Origin: Vibrio ostreae
GTDB taxonomy: Bacteria; Pseudomonadota; Gammaproteobacteria; Enterobacterales; Vibrionaceae
NCBI RefSeq assembly: GCF_019226825.1
Contig: NZ_CP076643.1
Span: 2,728,001-2,792,000, forward strand
DNA length: 64,000 nt
Direction: 5' to 3'
Each line of letters starts with the position of its first letter. Within the stretch, counting starts at the first letter, position 1. Shown here piece by piece: positions 1 to 8,603 of this stretch. The notes beneath the pieces are model-generated. The model made no database searches and had not been told where the DNA came from. It was given only the letters and a program-made list of their open reading frames with translations. The translations under genes were made by a program, and so were the position numbers.

Positions 1-429
1 AGGCCTTATCACGGTGCGCGGCTGGAAAAAGATCAGGCGCTTGGCCGTGCCCAGCAAATTCTGGAAGACATAGGTCTGGGTGACAAAGGCGACAGCTATC
101 CGGCCGCCCTGTCCGGCGGCCAGCAGCAGCGGGTCGGTATCGGCCGCGCCATGGCGCTGCAGCCGGAACTGCTGCTGTTTGATGAACCGACCTCAGCGCT
201 GGATCCGGAGTGGGTCGGTGAAGTACTGAACCTGATGAAAAAGCTCGCCACCCAGCACCAGACCATGCTGGTGGTGACCCATGAAATGCAATTTGCCAAA
301 GAAGTAGCGGACCGGGTGATCTTCATGGCCGAGGGTAATATCGTTGAACAGGGTTCTCCACAGGATATTTTTAATCATCCACAGGATCCGCGCCTGAAAA
401 AGTTCCTCAATCAGGTCGGGATCGACTAA
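1..429 (+). CDS. Polar amino-acid ABC transporter ATP-binding protein (3' part, cut by window start)
   Basis: This is the C-terminal part (142 residues) of an ABC-transporter ATPase of the HisP/GlnQ amino-acid uptake type. It would sit on the cytoplasmic face of the inner membrane and power import of a polar amino acid. The open frame runs from base 1 with no start, so the gene begins upstream of the window. Visible motifs are the ABC signature LSGGQQQR, the Walker B segment [13 protein letters not shown] and the H-loop VVTHEM, followed by a typical C-terminus. The Walker A motif lies outside the window. In other vibrios an amino-acid ABC operon also sits next to rpmH. The substrate cannot be told from this fragment. 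Confidence 0.88.
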   Translation, partial: RPYHGARLEKDQALGRAQQILEDIGLGDKGDSYPAALSGGQQQRVGIGRAMALQPELLLFDEPTSALDPEWVGEVLNLMKKLATQHQTMLVVTHEMQFAKEVADRVIFMAEGNIVEQGSPQDIFNHPQDPRLKKFLNQVGID

Positions 430-435
430 GGATCC

Positions 436-463
436 TTGAGATTTCAGCGAGACTCCGTATAAT
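436..463 (+). promoter_or_regulatory. Sigma-70 promoter upstream of rpmH (distal)
   Basis: TTGAGA and TATAAT are separated by 16 bases, pointing toward rpmH. It starts just after the ABC ATPase stop codon, so it may drive rpmH-rnpA together with the stronger promoter downstream. Confidence 0.5.
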
Positions 464-537
464 CGCCCGACCGGAAAGTATGAAGCGCAGAGTAAACCGA
501 ATTCGGACTTGCTTTACGCTTTCGGCAAACCGAATCA

Positions 538-566
538 TTGACACCTTTTGTGACTGTGATTACAAT
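538..566 (+). promoter_or_regulatory. Strong sigma-70 promoter of rpmH-rnpA
   Basis: A consensus -35 TTGACA (538-543) lies 17 bases upstream of a near-consensus -10 TACAAT (561-566), about 110 bases before the rpmH start codon. The spacing and match are what is expected for a highly expressed ribosomal protein gene. Confidence 0.7.
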
Positions 567-679
567 TCCGCCTCTTTGTTGAGAGGCGTCGGAATGTCCT
601 TTCTTTATATAAAGAGAAGATATATTGCCCACGCCGGGTTTTATGAACCTAGAAACTACTGATCAGTAAGGTACTAACA

Positions 680-814
680 ATGAAACGCACTTTTCAACCT
701 ACAGTTCTAAAGCGCAAACGTACTCACGGTTTCCGTGCACGTATGGCGACAGCGAACGGTCGTAAAGTAATCAATGCACGTCGTGCAAAAGGCCGTAAGC
801 GCCTGTCAAAATAA
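680..814 (+). CDS. rpmH: 50S ribosomal protein L34
   Basis: This encodes a 44-residue, very basic protein beginning [14 protein letters not shown] and ending [11 protein letters not shown], the invariant pattern of bacterial ribosomal protein L34, a small component of the large ribosomal subunit. Length is exactly that of the family. The adjacent rnpA follows after 13 bases, the standard rpmH-rnpA arrangement in bacteria near the chromosome origin. Confidence 0.98.
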   Translation: MKRTFQPTVLKRKRTHGFRARMATANGRKVINARRAKGRKRLSK

Positions 815-827
815 TCGTAAGCTTATT

Positions 828-1184
828 TTGAGTACGTACGCATTTAATCGGGAGTTACGTTTGTTAACTCCCGAGCATTACCAAACCGTCTTCCAGCAAG
901 CTCACCGAGCAGGCTCCCCTCATTTCACTATCATTGCACGCAATAATAACCTTTCTCATCCTCGTTTAGGGTTAGCGGTACCAAAAAAGCAAATCAAAAC
1001 GGCCGTTGGTCGAAATCGCTTTAAACGTCTCGCCCGCGAAAGCTTCCGCCTCAATCAGCATCAGTTACCCAACAAAGATTTTGTTGTGATTGCCAAAAAA
1101 AGCGCGCAAGATTTGAGCAATGAAGAAATGTTTACTTTGTTCGAAAAGTTATGGCAGCGCCTATCTCGCCCTTCTCGTGGTTAG
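828..1184 (+). CDS. rnpA: Ribonuclease P protein component
   Basis: This is the protein subunit of RNase P, which helps the catalytic RNA remove 5' leaders from precursor tRNAs. The family signature [14 protein letters not shown] is present, as is the central beta-sheet sequence FTIIARNN. I chose the TTG at 828 because it gives the usual 118-residue protein starting (M)[18 protein letters not shown]. An in-frame ATG further upstream lies inside rpmH and would add non-conserved residues. The 3' end overlaps yidD by 34 bases. Confidence 0.95.
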   Translation: MSTYAFNRELRLLTPEHYQTVFQQAHRAGSPHFTIIARNNNLSHPRLGLAVPKKQIKTAVGRNRFKRLARESFRLNQHQLPNKDFVVIAKKSAQDLSNEEMFTLFEKLWQRLSRPSRG

Positions 1185-1408
1185 CCATTGGTTTAGTCAA
1201 ACTATACCAGTGGTTCATTAGTCCACTCATCGGCCCTCGCTGCCGATTTACACCCTCTTGCTCCAATTATGCGTTAGAAGCGCTGAGAGCTCACGGATTT
1301 GTAAAAGGGTGTTGGTTATCCGGCAAACGTCTATTAAAATGCCACCCTTTGAACGAAGGGGGATTTGACCCCGTTCCACCAGTCCAAAAACAAGACAGAG
1401 ATAAATAA
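1151..1408 (+). CDS. yidD: Membrane protein insertion efficiency factor YidD
   Basis: This 85-residue protein has the YidD pattern: an amphipathic N-terminal segment ([19 protein letters not shown]), the conserved [12 protein letters not shown] with its cysteines, and [18 protein letters not shown]. YidD associates with the inner membrane and aids insertion of membrane proteins together with YidC. The start overlaps the end of rnpA and yidC follows after 2 bases, the conserved rnpA-yidD-yidC order. Confidence 0.96.
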   Translation: MAAPISPFSWLAIGLVKLYQWFISPLIGPRCRFTPSCSNYALEALRAHGFVKGCWLSGKRLLKCHPLNEGGFDPVPPVQKQDRDK

Positions 1409-1410
1409 CG

Positions 1411-3039
1411 ATGGATTCTCAACGTAATATCCTGCTGATCGCTTTGGCGCTGGTTTCTTTTTTACTTTTCCAACAGTGGCAAGTAGCAAAGAACCCGGCA
1501 CCTGAAGCGGTTGAACAGGCGCAAACCAGCAGCAGTGCTCCGGCACCTTCTTTGGCCGATGAGTTCGATCCGGTACCATCACCAACCAATGCTGCGGCAA
1601 AAGTGATTACAGTCACCACGGATGTACTGACTCTGTCTATTGACACGGTTGGTGGTGATGTCGTTCTGGCAAAACTGAACAAATACGCTGAAGAGCTGAA
1701 CTCCGACAAGGCTTTTGTTCTGCTGAAAAACACCCAAGGTCACCAATTCATCGCCCAGAGTGGCCTGATTGGCCCGCAAGGTATTGACCTGAGCAGCAAC
1801 AGCCGCCCGACTTACACTGTTGACGGCGACAGCTTTGCTCTGGCCGATGGTCAGGATGAACTGCGTATTCCGATGACTTACCAGTCAAACGGTATCGAGT
1901 ACACCAAAACCTTTATTTTCAAACGCGGCGATTATGCAATCGACGTGACTTACGATGTCGCCAACAACTCTGGCGACAACGCAACCATGGGGATGTACGC
2001 ACACCTGCGTCAGAACCTGCTTGATTCAGGCGGCAGCCTGGCAATGCCAACTTACCGTGGCGGCGCTTACTCAAGTGAAAATACCCGTTACCAGAAATAC
2101 AGCTTCGATGACATGCAGGATCGCAACCTGGCTATCAACCTGCCAAACGGCCAGGGTTGGGCAGCGATGATCCAGCACTACTTTGCGACCGCGTGGATTC
2201 CACGTGACGCAGCGGGGACGAACCTGTACTCACGCGTGATCGGCAATCTGGGCGACATCGGTATCCGTATCCCGAATCAAACCATTGCTAACGGCCAGCA
2301 CCAAGAGTTCAAAGCTACGCTGTGGGTTGGTCCTAAGCTGCAAGACCAGATGGCGGCTACCGCACCAAACCTGGATCTGGTTGTAGACTACGGCTGGTTA
2401 TGGTTCATCGCTAAGCCTCTGCACTGGCTGCTGTCGACCATTCAGGGTCTGGTCAGCAACTGGGGTCTGGCGATCATCTGTCTGACCTTTATCGTGCGTG
2501 GTGCCATGTACCCGCTGACTAAAGCACAGTACACCTCAATGGCGAAGATGCGCATGCTGCAACCAAAACTGCAGGAAATGCGTGAGCGTATCGGTGATGA
2601 CCGTCAGCGCATGAGCCAGGAGATGATGGCACTGTACAAGAAAGAGAAAGTGAACCCGCTGGGCGGCTGTCTGCCTATCTTCCTGCAGATGCCTATCTTC
2701 ATTGCACTGTACTGGGCACTGATGGAATCGGTCGAACTGCGTCATTCGCCGTTCTTCGGCTGGATTCACGATCTGTCGGCACAAGACCCGTACTACATCC
2801 TGCCACTGCTGATGGGTGTCAGCATGTTCTTCATCCAGAAGATGAGCCCGAGCACGATTACCGATCCAATGCAGCAGAAGATCATGACCTTTATGCCGGT
2901 GATGTTTACCTTCTTCTTCCTGTTCTTCCCTTCAGGTTTGGTTCTGTACTGGCTGGTATCGAACATTGTGACTCTGATTCAACAGAATCTGATTTACAAA
3001 GGTCTGGAGAAAAAAGGCTTACACAGCAAAACCAAGTAA
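1411..3039 (+). CDS. yidC: Membrane protein insertase YidC
   Basis: This 542-residue inner-membrane insertase integrates membrane proteins, including ATP synthase subunit c, alone or with SecYEG. It has an N-terminal uncleaved signal anchor (about residues 6-23), then the large periplasmic beta-sandwich domain typical of Gram-negative YidC. The conserved insertase core starts near residue 330 ([51 protein letters not shown]) and ends in the [18 protein letters not shown] segment. Length is usual for gammaproteobacteria. It is followed by a rho-independent terminator. Confidence 0.98.
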   Translation: MDSQRNILLIALALVSFLLFQQWQVAKNPAPEAVEQAQTSSSAPAPSLADEFDPVPSPTNAAAKVITVTTDVLTLSIDTVGGDVVLAKLNKYAEELNSDKAFVLLKNTQGHQFIAQSGLIGPQGIDLSSNSRPTYTVDGDSFALADGQDELRIPMTYQSNGIEYTKTFIFKRGDYAIDVTYDVANNSGDNATMGMYAHLRQNLLDSGGSLAMPTYRGGAYSSENTRYQKYSFDDMQDRNLAINLPNGQGWAAMIQHYFATAWIPRDAAGTNLYSRVIGNLGDIGIRIPNQTIANGQHQEFKATLWVGPKLQDQMAATAPNLDLVVDYGWLWFIAKPLHWLLSTIQGLVSNWGLAIICLTFIVRGAMYPLTKAQYTSMAKMRMLQPKLQEMRERIGDDRQRMSQEMMALYKKEKVNPLGGCLPIFLQMPIFIALYWALMESVELRHSPFFGWIHDLSAQDPYYILPLLMGVSMFFIQKMSPSTITDPMQQKIMTFMPVMFTFFFLFFPSGLVLYWLVSNIVTLIQQNLIYKGLEKKGLHSKTK

Positions 3040-3054
3040 GCACTCAGGATAAGC

Positions 3055-3080
3055 AAAGGCGACCGGATGGTCGCCTTTTT
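3055..3080 (+). terminator. Rho-independent terminator after yidC
   Basis: A GC-rich hairpin (AAAGGCGACC, loop GGAT, GGTCGCCTTT) ends in a run of T. It closes the rpmH-rnpA-yidD-yidC unit before mnmE. Confidence 0.85.
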
Positions 3081-3131
3081 GTTGCTCGCTGATTACAATA
3101 ACACTCATCCGATTCTGTAACAGGTAAGGTT

Positions 3132-4493
3132 ATGACTACCGAAACTATCGTCGCGCAGGCTACGGCACCAGGTCGTGGCGGCGTCGGCATTATCCGGGTA
3201 TCCGGCCCGAAAGCGGCGGACGTCGCACTGGCGGTGACCGGACGCCCCCTTAAACCGCGTTATGCGGAGTATCTGCCATTTAAAGATGCCAATGGCTTAG
3301 AGCTCGATCAGGGCATCGCGCTGTTCTTCCCCAACCCGAACTCGTTTACCGGTGAAGATGTGCTTGAGCTGCAGGGTCACGGCGGTCCGGTAGTGATGGA
3401 CATGCTGATTAAACGCATCCTGACGCTGCCGGGCATCCGCCCGGCTCGTCCGGGTGAGTTTTCCGAGCGTGCTTTCCTCAATGACAAGCTGGACTTAACC
3501 CAGGCCGAAGCCATTGCTGACCTGATTGATGCCAGTTCGGAAGAAGCGGCTAAATCCGCGCTGCAATCGCTACAGGGCCAGTTTTCGAAGCGGATTAATA
3601 CCCTGGTCGAGTCTCTGATTCATCTGCGTATCTACGTTGAAGCCGCGATTGATTTTCCTGAGGAAGAGATCGACTTTCTCGCCGACGGCAAAGTCTCCGC
3701 CGATCTGCAGGCCATCATCGACAACCTCAGCGCAGTGCGTCAGGAAGCCAACCAGGGCGCCATCATGCGTGAAGGGATGAAGGTGGTGATTGCCGGTCGC
3801 CCTAATGCCGGTAAATCCAGCCTGCTCAACGCGCTGTCCGGTAAAGAATCCGCGATTGTGACCGATATCGCCGGGACCACCCGGGACGTGCTGCGTGAAC
3901 ACATCCATATTGATGGCATGCCGCTGCACATCATCGATACCGCCGGTCTGCGTGAAGCGTCCGATGCGGTCGAGAAAATCGGTATCGAACGCGCCTGGGA
4001 AGAAATTAAACAGGCTGACCGGGTGCTGTTTATGGTCGATGGCACCACCACCGATGCCACCGACCCGAAAGATATCTGGCCCGATTTTGTCGACCGTCTG
4101 CCGGATCATATGGGCATGACCGTCATCCGTAACAAGGTCGATCAAACCAGTGAAGCGCTGGGGATCTGCCACGTCAGTCAGCCGACCCTGATCCGCTTGT
4201 CAGCCAAGACAGGTCAGGGCGTCGATGCGCTGCGTACCCACCTCAAAGAGTGCATGGGCTTCTCCGGCAATCAGGAAGGTGGCTTTATGGCCCGTCGCCG
4301 CCATCTGGATGCGCTGGAACGCGCCGCTGAGCACCTCGACATCGGTCAGCAGCAGCTTGAAGGCTACATGGCAGGAGAAATCCTGGCCGAAGAACTGCGC
4401 ATCGCCCAGCAGCATCTCAATGAGATCACCGGCGAATTCAGCTCCGATGATCTGCTTGGCCGCATCTTTTCGTCGTTCTGTATCGGGAAGTAA
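3132..4493 (+). CDS. mnmE: tRNA uridine-5-carboxymethylaminomethyl modification GTPase
   Basis: MnmE (TrmE), 453 residues, forms a complex with MnmG that installs the (carboxymethyl)aminomethyl group at wobble uridine 34 of certain tRNAs. The N-terminal tetrahydrofolate-binding domain (from [21 protein letters not shown]) is followed by a helical domain containing a Ras-like G domain: G1 GRPNAGKSS near residue 222, G3 DTAG, G4 NKVD. The C-terminal FCIGK carries the catalytic cysteine. The last six codons (TTC TGT ATC GGG AAG TAA) are also the attachment core of the adjacent island, so the protein is kept intact by the insertion. Its partner mnmG lies beyond the island and oriC. Confidence 0.98.
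   Translation: MTTETIVAQATAPGRGGVGIIRVSGPKAADVALAVTGRPLKPRYAEYLPFKDANGLELDQGIALFFPNPNSFTGEDVLELQGHGGPVVMDMLIKRILTLPGIRPARPGEFSERAFLNDKLDLTQAEAIADLIDASSEEAAKSALQSLQGQFSKRINTLVESLIHLRIYVEAAIDFPEEEIDFLADGKVSADLQAIIDNLSAVRQEANQGAIMREGMKVVIAGRPNAGKSSLLNALSGKESAIVTDIAGTTRDVLREHIHIDGMPLHIIDTAGLREASDAVEKIGIERAWEEIKQADRVLFMVDGTTTDATDPKDIWPDFVDRLPDHMGMTVIRNKVDQTSEALGICHVSQPTLIRLSAKTGQGVDALRTHLKECMGFSGNQEGGFMARRRHLDALERAAEHLDIGQQQLEGYMAGEILAEELRIAQQHLNEITGEFSSDDLLGRIFSSFCIGK
4476..4493 (+). repeat. attL, island attachment core in the 3' end of mnmE
   Basis: The 18-mer TTCTGTATCGGGAAGTAA forms the mnmE C-terminal codons and stop. It recurs with one mismatch at 29310-29327. The same 3'-end site of trmE/mnmE is the known target of SGI1-type islands. 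The integrase gene begins 163 bases further in. Confidence 0.92.
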
Positions 4494-4591
4494 AATAGTA
4501 AAACGCATCAAACCAAATCAAAACAACATTATGATTTTAAAATAATTTTGTTTTACTTGGTGGGAAGTGATTTGAAGGGTTTTGTCGATTC

Positions 4592-4641
4592 TTGCGCCAC
4601 GTGTGCGCCACAGATAAATTCTGGCGCACATATGGCGCACA
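4592..4641. repeat. Putative integrase arm-type binding sites, left end
   Basis: Four copies of the core (T)TGCGCCA/TGGCGCA(A) occur within 50 bases: 4592-4599 and 4602-4610 in one orientation, 4622-4630 and 4633-4641 in the other. A fifth copy, TGTGCGCCA, is at 29262-29270 near attR. Clustering at both ends just inside the attachment cores is the usual layout of tyrosine-recombinase arm sites. The role is inferred. Confidence 0.6.
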
Positions 4642-4656
4642 AGATGAGAAAAACCT

Positions 4657-5826
4657 ATGAAAATCAGCATACATAAACGAGATCCAGATAAAAATGGCCT
4701 GCGAGCTATCAGGCTTGTTTACTATTATGGATCAAAGACCTCGGAAGACGGCTCAAGAGCTCAAAAACGCTCATACGAGACGTTAAACCTATTTCTCTAC
4801 GCCAAGCCCAAAAACGCAGTTGAGCGCGAGCACAACAAAACCACATTGCAAAAAGCCGAAGCTATTCGTGCCAAGCGTCTACTGGAAATGGAATCAGCCA
4901 AACACGGCTTAGATGACCGCACAAAACTCAATGCCAGCTTCTTTGACTATTTCGACCAAATTACAGCGAGTAAAGCATCCGGTAGCAAATCCAACTACTC
5001 AATTTGGGTTTCTGCGGGCATTCATCTCCACCGTTATCACCGCCACGCAGAACTCACTTTTGAACAGGTAGATAAATACTTTTTGGAAGGATTCCGCCAT
5101 TACCTACAGCATGAGGCAATGACAAAATCAGATACTGGCCTCTCCAGGAATACCGCCTGTAGCTACTTCAATAAAATTCGGGCAGCACTCAACCAAGCAC
5201 AACGAGACCGAATCATCAGAGATAACCCTGTTGAACAAGTCAAATCCATCAAAGCAGAGAGGACACAGCGCACTTACCTCACTCTGGATGAGGTAAAGGC
5301 CCTTACCAAGGCTGAATGCCGTTACGATGTGCTACGGAGAGCATTTCTGTTCTCCTGCACTACGGGTCTACGCTGGTCGGACATTCATAAACTGGTGTGG
5401 GGTGAAATTGAACTATTTGCTAATGGGCACTACCGAATAATCTTTTCCCAGATAAAGCTCAAAAACTCGGGAAATGGTCTGCAATACTTGGATTTACCGG
5501 ATTCTGCAGTACGTTTGCTAAACTTGGAAAACAGGGGTAAACCTACTGAACGGGTTTTTAAGGGTTTACGTTACGACAGTTACAGCAATGTCGCGCTAGT
5601 ACAGTGGGCCATACGTGCCGGGATAACCAAACACGTGACCTTTCATGCTGGACGACACACCTTTGCAGTAAACCAACTTGCCCGTGGCCTGGACATCTAT
5701 TCCCTTTCCAGATTGCTTGGCCACAGCGAACTCAGAACAACAGAAATCTACGCAGATATTCTGGAAACCCGTCGCACAGAGGCCATGCGGACCTTTCCTA
5801 ATATCTTCGATGAGTCATCAAACTAA
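4657..5826 (+). CDS. int: Site-specific tyrosine recombinase (island integrase)
   Basis: This 389-residue phage-type integrase catalyses integration and excision of the island at mnmE. The N-terminal part (about 1-95) looks like an arm-DNA-binding domain. A SAM-like core-binding domain covers about 95-200, and the catalytic domain about 210-380. Catalytic residues are visible: Arg in CTTGLRWSDI, the H-x-x-R box in HAGRHTFAVNQ, His in LLGHSELRTTEIYAD and the nucleophile Tyr in the same segment. Its position directly inside attL, with arm-type repeats just upstream, fits. It resembles the integrases of SGI1-like trmE-targeting islands, but I cannot measure identity. Confidence 0.93.
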   Translation: MKISIHKRDPDKNGLRAIRLVYYYGSKTSEDGSRAQKRSYETLNLFLYAKPKNAVEREHNKTTLQKAEAIRAKRLLEMESAKHGLDDRTKLNASFFDYFDQITASKASGSKSNYSIWVSAGIHLHRYHRHAELTFEQVDKYFLEGFRHYLQHEAMTKSDTGLSRNTACSYFNKIRAALNQAQRDRIIRDNPVEQVKSIKAERTQRTYLTLDEVKALTKAECRYDVLRRAFLFSCTTGLRWSDIHKLVWGEIELFANGHYRIIFSQIKLKNSGNGLQYLDLPDSAVRLLNLENRGKPTERVFKGLRYDSYSNVALVQWAIRAGITKHVTFHAGRHTFAVNQLARGLDIYSLSRLLGHSELRTTEIYADILETRRTEAMRTFPNIFDESSN

Positions 5827-5867
5827 GAGCATTATTAAGACCAAAAGACGACATCTTTACAAAGAAA

Positions 5868-5888
5868 AGGGCACCTAGACAGTGCCCT
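5868..5888 (-). terminator. Rho-independent terminator of the small 49-residue gene (may serve int as well)
   Basis: The hairpin AGGGCAC-CTAGACA-GTGCCCT, read on the minus strand, is followed by TTTTCTTT, a good terminator for the small minus-strand gene at 5909-6058. It lies between two convergent genes and may also stop int transcripts, though the plus-strand side lacks a T run. Confidence 0.7.
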
Positions 5889-5908
5889 CCATCAACCACA
5901 TAAGATCG

Positions 5909-6058
5909 TTAGTTTTTACAGCCGTTCTTATCGCATGTGATTTTCTCGTGGGAATTAACCCAGTGATCAGCATTTTTCTTTGTGTCAGTGCCGCAGCCAG
6001 TGGTGCCGCCTTTAGCACCGCTGTGTACAACACCTGTTGGTGTATGTTTAACAGACAT
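5909..6058 (-). CDS. Small Cys/His-containing protein of unknown function (49 aa)
   Basis: This short gene encodes 49 residues starting MSVKHTPTGVVHSGAK and ending ITCDKNGCKN. It contains three cysteines (Cys22, Cys42, Cys47) and several histidines (5, 12, 32, 37), so metal binding is possible but unproven. Support for a real gene: a good ribosome-binding sequence (AGGGAAGGT) a few bases before the ATG, a terminator right after the stop, and a perfect dyad (6091-6104) upstream. The composition is coherent (Gly/Thr/Lys/Asn) and soluble. I do not recognise a family. It lies between the integrase and the Gabija-like genes, convergent with int. Confidence 0.68.
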   Translation of the reverse strand: MSVKHTPTGVVHSGAKGGTTGCGTDTKKNADHWVNSHEKITCDKNGCKN

Positions 6059-6090
6059 TTTTACCTTCCCTAGCTATTGATGTGTTGTTG

Positions 6091-6104
6091 GTGTCAAATG
6101 ACAC
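6091..6104. promoter_or_regulatory. Dyad upstream of the small 49-aa gene (putative operator)
   Basis: GTGTCA-AA-TGACAC is a perfect 6-bp-arm inverted repeat 33 bases upstream of the small gene's start codon. Its position suggests a regulator-binding site. The protein that binds is unknown. Confidence 0.4.
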
Positions 6105-6221
6105 AATAAGGAATAGTAGTCCAAAGCTCATATGTCAAAACAATACGATTACTTTAAGCATAGGCCTGTTATTTGGGTGACTAAATGCACATCGATATAT
6201 ATAAAAGTAACTTATTATACT

Positions 6222-6241
6222 GAAGTGCAACAGAACACTTC
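6222..6241. promoter_or_regulatory. Inverted repeat upstream of the OLD-nuclease gene (putative operator)
   Basis: GAAGTG and CACTTC are separated by 8 bases, about 55 bases before the start codon of the OLD-nuclease gene, in an AT-rich promoter-like stretch. It is a possible operator; no cognate regulator is apparent. Confidence 0.35.
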
Positions 6242-6296
6242 ACCAATGAAGTCTTTTAATCTCATAATTTTATAACATTCGCATGGAGGCGTATCA

Positions 6297-8603
6297 ATGC
6301 CAGACATCCCCCCTGAGACCGAAGTATCCAAAGGTATTAAGCTTCGATTTGTCGAACTTAGTAATTTCCGTCGGCTAGGAAAAGTGCAGCTGAACATTGA
6401 TGAAAAAACCACAATTTTGGTTGGCGCCAATAATAGTGGAAAAACATCTATTCTTGCGGCGCTACGACATTTCCTTGCTGATGGGTCTCCCTTTAGTGCT
6501 TTCGACATCAGTATTTCCAAATGGTCAAAGCTGCGAGCCCTTGGCAAAGTTTGGGAAGAACTGACTGAAGACCCTTTAACTGTTACCGAACCAGAAGAAA
6601 AGTGGAAAGAGCAACTCCAGATACTGCTAGAAACCATGCCAGTATTGGACCTCTGGTTTGATGCAGATGTCGGAATGTATCACTATGTTGCTCCATTTCT
6701 ATCCAAATTTAGCTGGAAAGGTGGCGCTGTTGGTATTCGCCTTCGACTGGAGCCGGTCACCAATATTGAAGAGCTCAAGCAATTAGCATGGACTTACTGC
6801 TCTGCACGTTCACCAGTTAAAGATATGGGACAAGATTCATTAGCGTGGCCCATAGACCTACTTGATTTTTTTCTGCGTGAGCCATTGAAGCTTGGGCGCG
6901 TTCGTGCATACAAATTAGATACCGATAACAACCCGATTACAGGACTGGTATCCTATGAAACTCAGACACTTGATGTCCAAACAAGTCCGATTGACCGAAA
7001 GCATCTATCGAGATTGATTCGTGTTGATTTCATCGCAGCTCAGCGTGGATTCGGAAGTGAAGAAACTGAGTCGCGGCCATCATCCGCTCTTCAACGAGTT
7101 GGCATGTTTTCAAACCAGCTAATCAAGTTTGCTCAACAACACTTAAACGTTGCTAGCTCCGGACATAGCCAGCGTGTAGACCTTATTAAGGCAGTGGCAC
7201 TTGCTCAGAAAGAGTTAGACAGTAAGATTCAAGAAGCCATAGCCGATTCAGTTCAGGAAGTGCAAGAGCTTGGCTATCCAGGGTTGCATGACCCTCAAGA
7301 GATTCGTTTTCGTACACGTATCCAAACTGCTGACCTTCTCGATCACAGTACTGCGGTCCAGTACAGTATGCAGAAGGATTCAATAGAAGAACTCCTACCA
7401 GAATATTCTATTGGACTTGGTTACCAGAATCTCCAATCTCTCAGCTACCAACTAGTTTCATTTAGATCTGCACGACTTAAGCCTGAAAAAGGCTCCCCTG
7501 TCCCCGTACACATAGTAATGATTGAGGAGCCTGAAGCCCACCTACATGTTCAGGTGCAGCGTATATTTCCAAGCAAAGCACATAAACTAATTAGTCCGAC
7601 TGAGAAAGAAGCTTCAAGCCTAAATAGCCAATTGATCATAAGCACTCATTCAAGTCATCTAGCTCATTCGGAGAATTTTGACCGGCTCAGATATGTTCGC
7701 CGTGTGGCTAAGAGCGATACGATTCCAATGCCGACGACAGAAGTTGTCAATCTAGCCGAAGTCTTTGGTGATGATAAAAAAACACGCCAATTCGCTGAGC
7801 GTTACTTCCGTGTTCAACATACGGACCTTTTGTTTGCTAACGCAGCTATTTTTGTGGAAGGAGTCGCGGAGCGAATGTTGGTGCCACTTTTCATAGAGCG
7901 TTATTTCAATGAACTGAACAGTCGTTACATTTCCTTTGTCGATATAGGTGGAAGCCATGCCCATCGACTCAAACCTCTCATCGAAAAGCTCCGGATCCCT
8001 ACAGTAATAATTACAGATATCGATCCTTGCGAAGAAAAGGAAGGCAAGCCTAAGAAAAATGGTGACCCGACCAAGAAACTAGTCGCTGTTGCAAACACCG
8101 GGCAACCCGAACTTCAGTGTGGTAACCCTACCTTACGTGGCTGGCATCCGAAACTGCAAAAACTTGATGATTTCAAAACCCCGACTGAAGGTCAGTTGGT
8201 ATGGAATGAAATCGAAGATTGCCATGTATATTTCGCTTGGCAGTTACCTATAGCCAAAGCTAACAATTGTTGGCCCAGCACATTTGAGGATTCACTGGTT
8301 CTTACGAATGTCTCTTGGTTCAAAGGGTTGATGGATGAGAAATTCGATGAAAATGGAGTAGAGATTGAAGTTCCCAAAGGGGCTCTTGGCTCTGTTGCAA
8401 AAAAGGCGGTAGAAACCGAAGATTTTCAACAGCTACTTAGTGAACTGCACTATCTGATGCACAGCTCTTTTAATAAAGGCGACTTCTCTGCCAGCATCTT
8501 TGAATTAGTATCTTCAGGCGAGGATATTGAATGTCCGGGGTACATTGCCAATGCATTAACTTGGTTGCAGAAGCAACTTGAACCAAGCGGAGTGATGGAA
8601 TGA
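6297..8603 (+). CDS. gajA: OLD-family ATPase/TOPRIM nuclease, Gabija GajA-like
   Basis: This 768-residue protein has the architecture of OLD-family (overcoming lysogenization defect) nucleases. The N-terminal ABC-type ATPase has Walker A GANNSGKT (43-50), Walker B MIEEPEAHLH (near 408) and H-loop STHSSHLAH (near 450). A C-terminal TOPRIM domain shows FVEGVAE (near 519) and the acidic VIITDIDP (near 572), which bind the metals for DNA cleavage. The next gene is a UvrD-type helicase overlapping by ATGA, which defines class 2 OLD/Gabija antiphage pairs. It is clearly longer than typical GajA (about 580 residues), with a C-terminal extension of roughly 150 residues after the TOPRIM core. A GGAGG ribosome-binding site precedes the ATG. 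Confidence 0.82.
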   Translation: MPDIPPETEVSKGIKLRFVELSNFRRLGKVQLNIDEKTTILVGANNSGKTSILAALRHFLADGSPFSAFDISISKWSKLRALGKVWEELTEDPLTVTEPEEKWKEQLQILLETMPVLDLWFDADVGMYHYVAPFLSKFSWKGGAVGIRLRLEPVTNIEELKQLAWTYCSARSPVKDMGQDSLAWPIDLLDFFLREPLKLGRVRAYKLDTDNNPITGLVSYETQTLDVQTSPIDRKHLSRLIRVDFIAAQRGFGSEETESRPSSALQRVGMFSNQLIKFAQQHLNVASSGHSQRVDLIKAVALAQKELDSKIQEAIADSVQEVQELGYPGLHDPQEIRFRTRIQTADLLDHSTAVQYSMQKDSIEELLPEYSIGLGYQNLQSLSYQLVSFRSARLKPEKGSPVPVHIVMIEEPEAHLHVQVQRIFPSKAHKLISPTEKEASSLNSQLIISTHSSHLAHSENFDRLRYVRRVAKSDTIPMPTTEVVNLAEVFGDDKKTRQFAERYFRVQHTDLLFANAAIFVEGVAERMLVPLFIERYFNELNSRYISFVDIGGSHAHRLKPLIEKLRIPTVIITDIDPCEEKEGKPKKNGDPTKKLVAVANTGQPELQCGNPTLRGWHPKLQKLDDFKTPTEGQLVWNEIEDCHVYFAWQLPIAKANNCWPSTFEDSLVLTNVSWFKGLMDEKFDENGVEIEVPKGALGSVAKKAVETEDFQQLLSELHYLMHSSFNKGDFSASIFELVSSGEDIECPGYIANALTWLQKQLEPSGVME

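Noticed and set aside
3570..4172. Long antisense open frame (200 codons) within mnmE
   Set aside because: A shadow of the mnmE codon bias on the other strand, with no start signals. The same applies to antisense frames in hsdR, glmU, fadB and the 23S gene.
5882..6073. 63-codon plus-strand open frame between int and the Gabija-like genes
   Set aside because: It lies antisense to the 49-residue minus-strand gene, which has a ribosome-binding site, terminator and sensible composition; the plus-strand frame has none of these.
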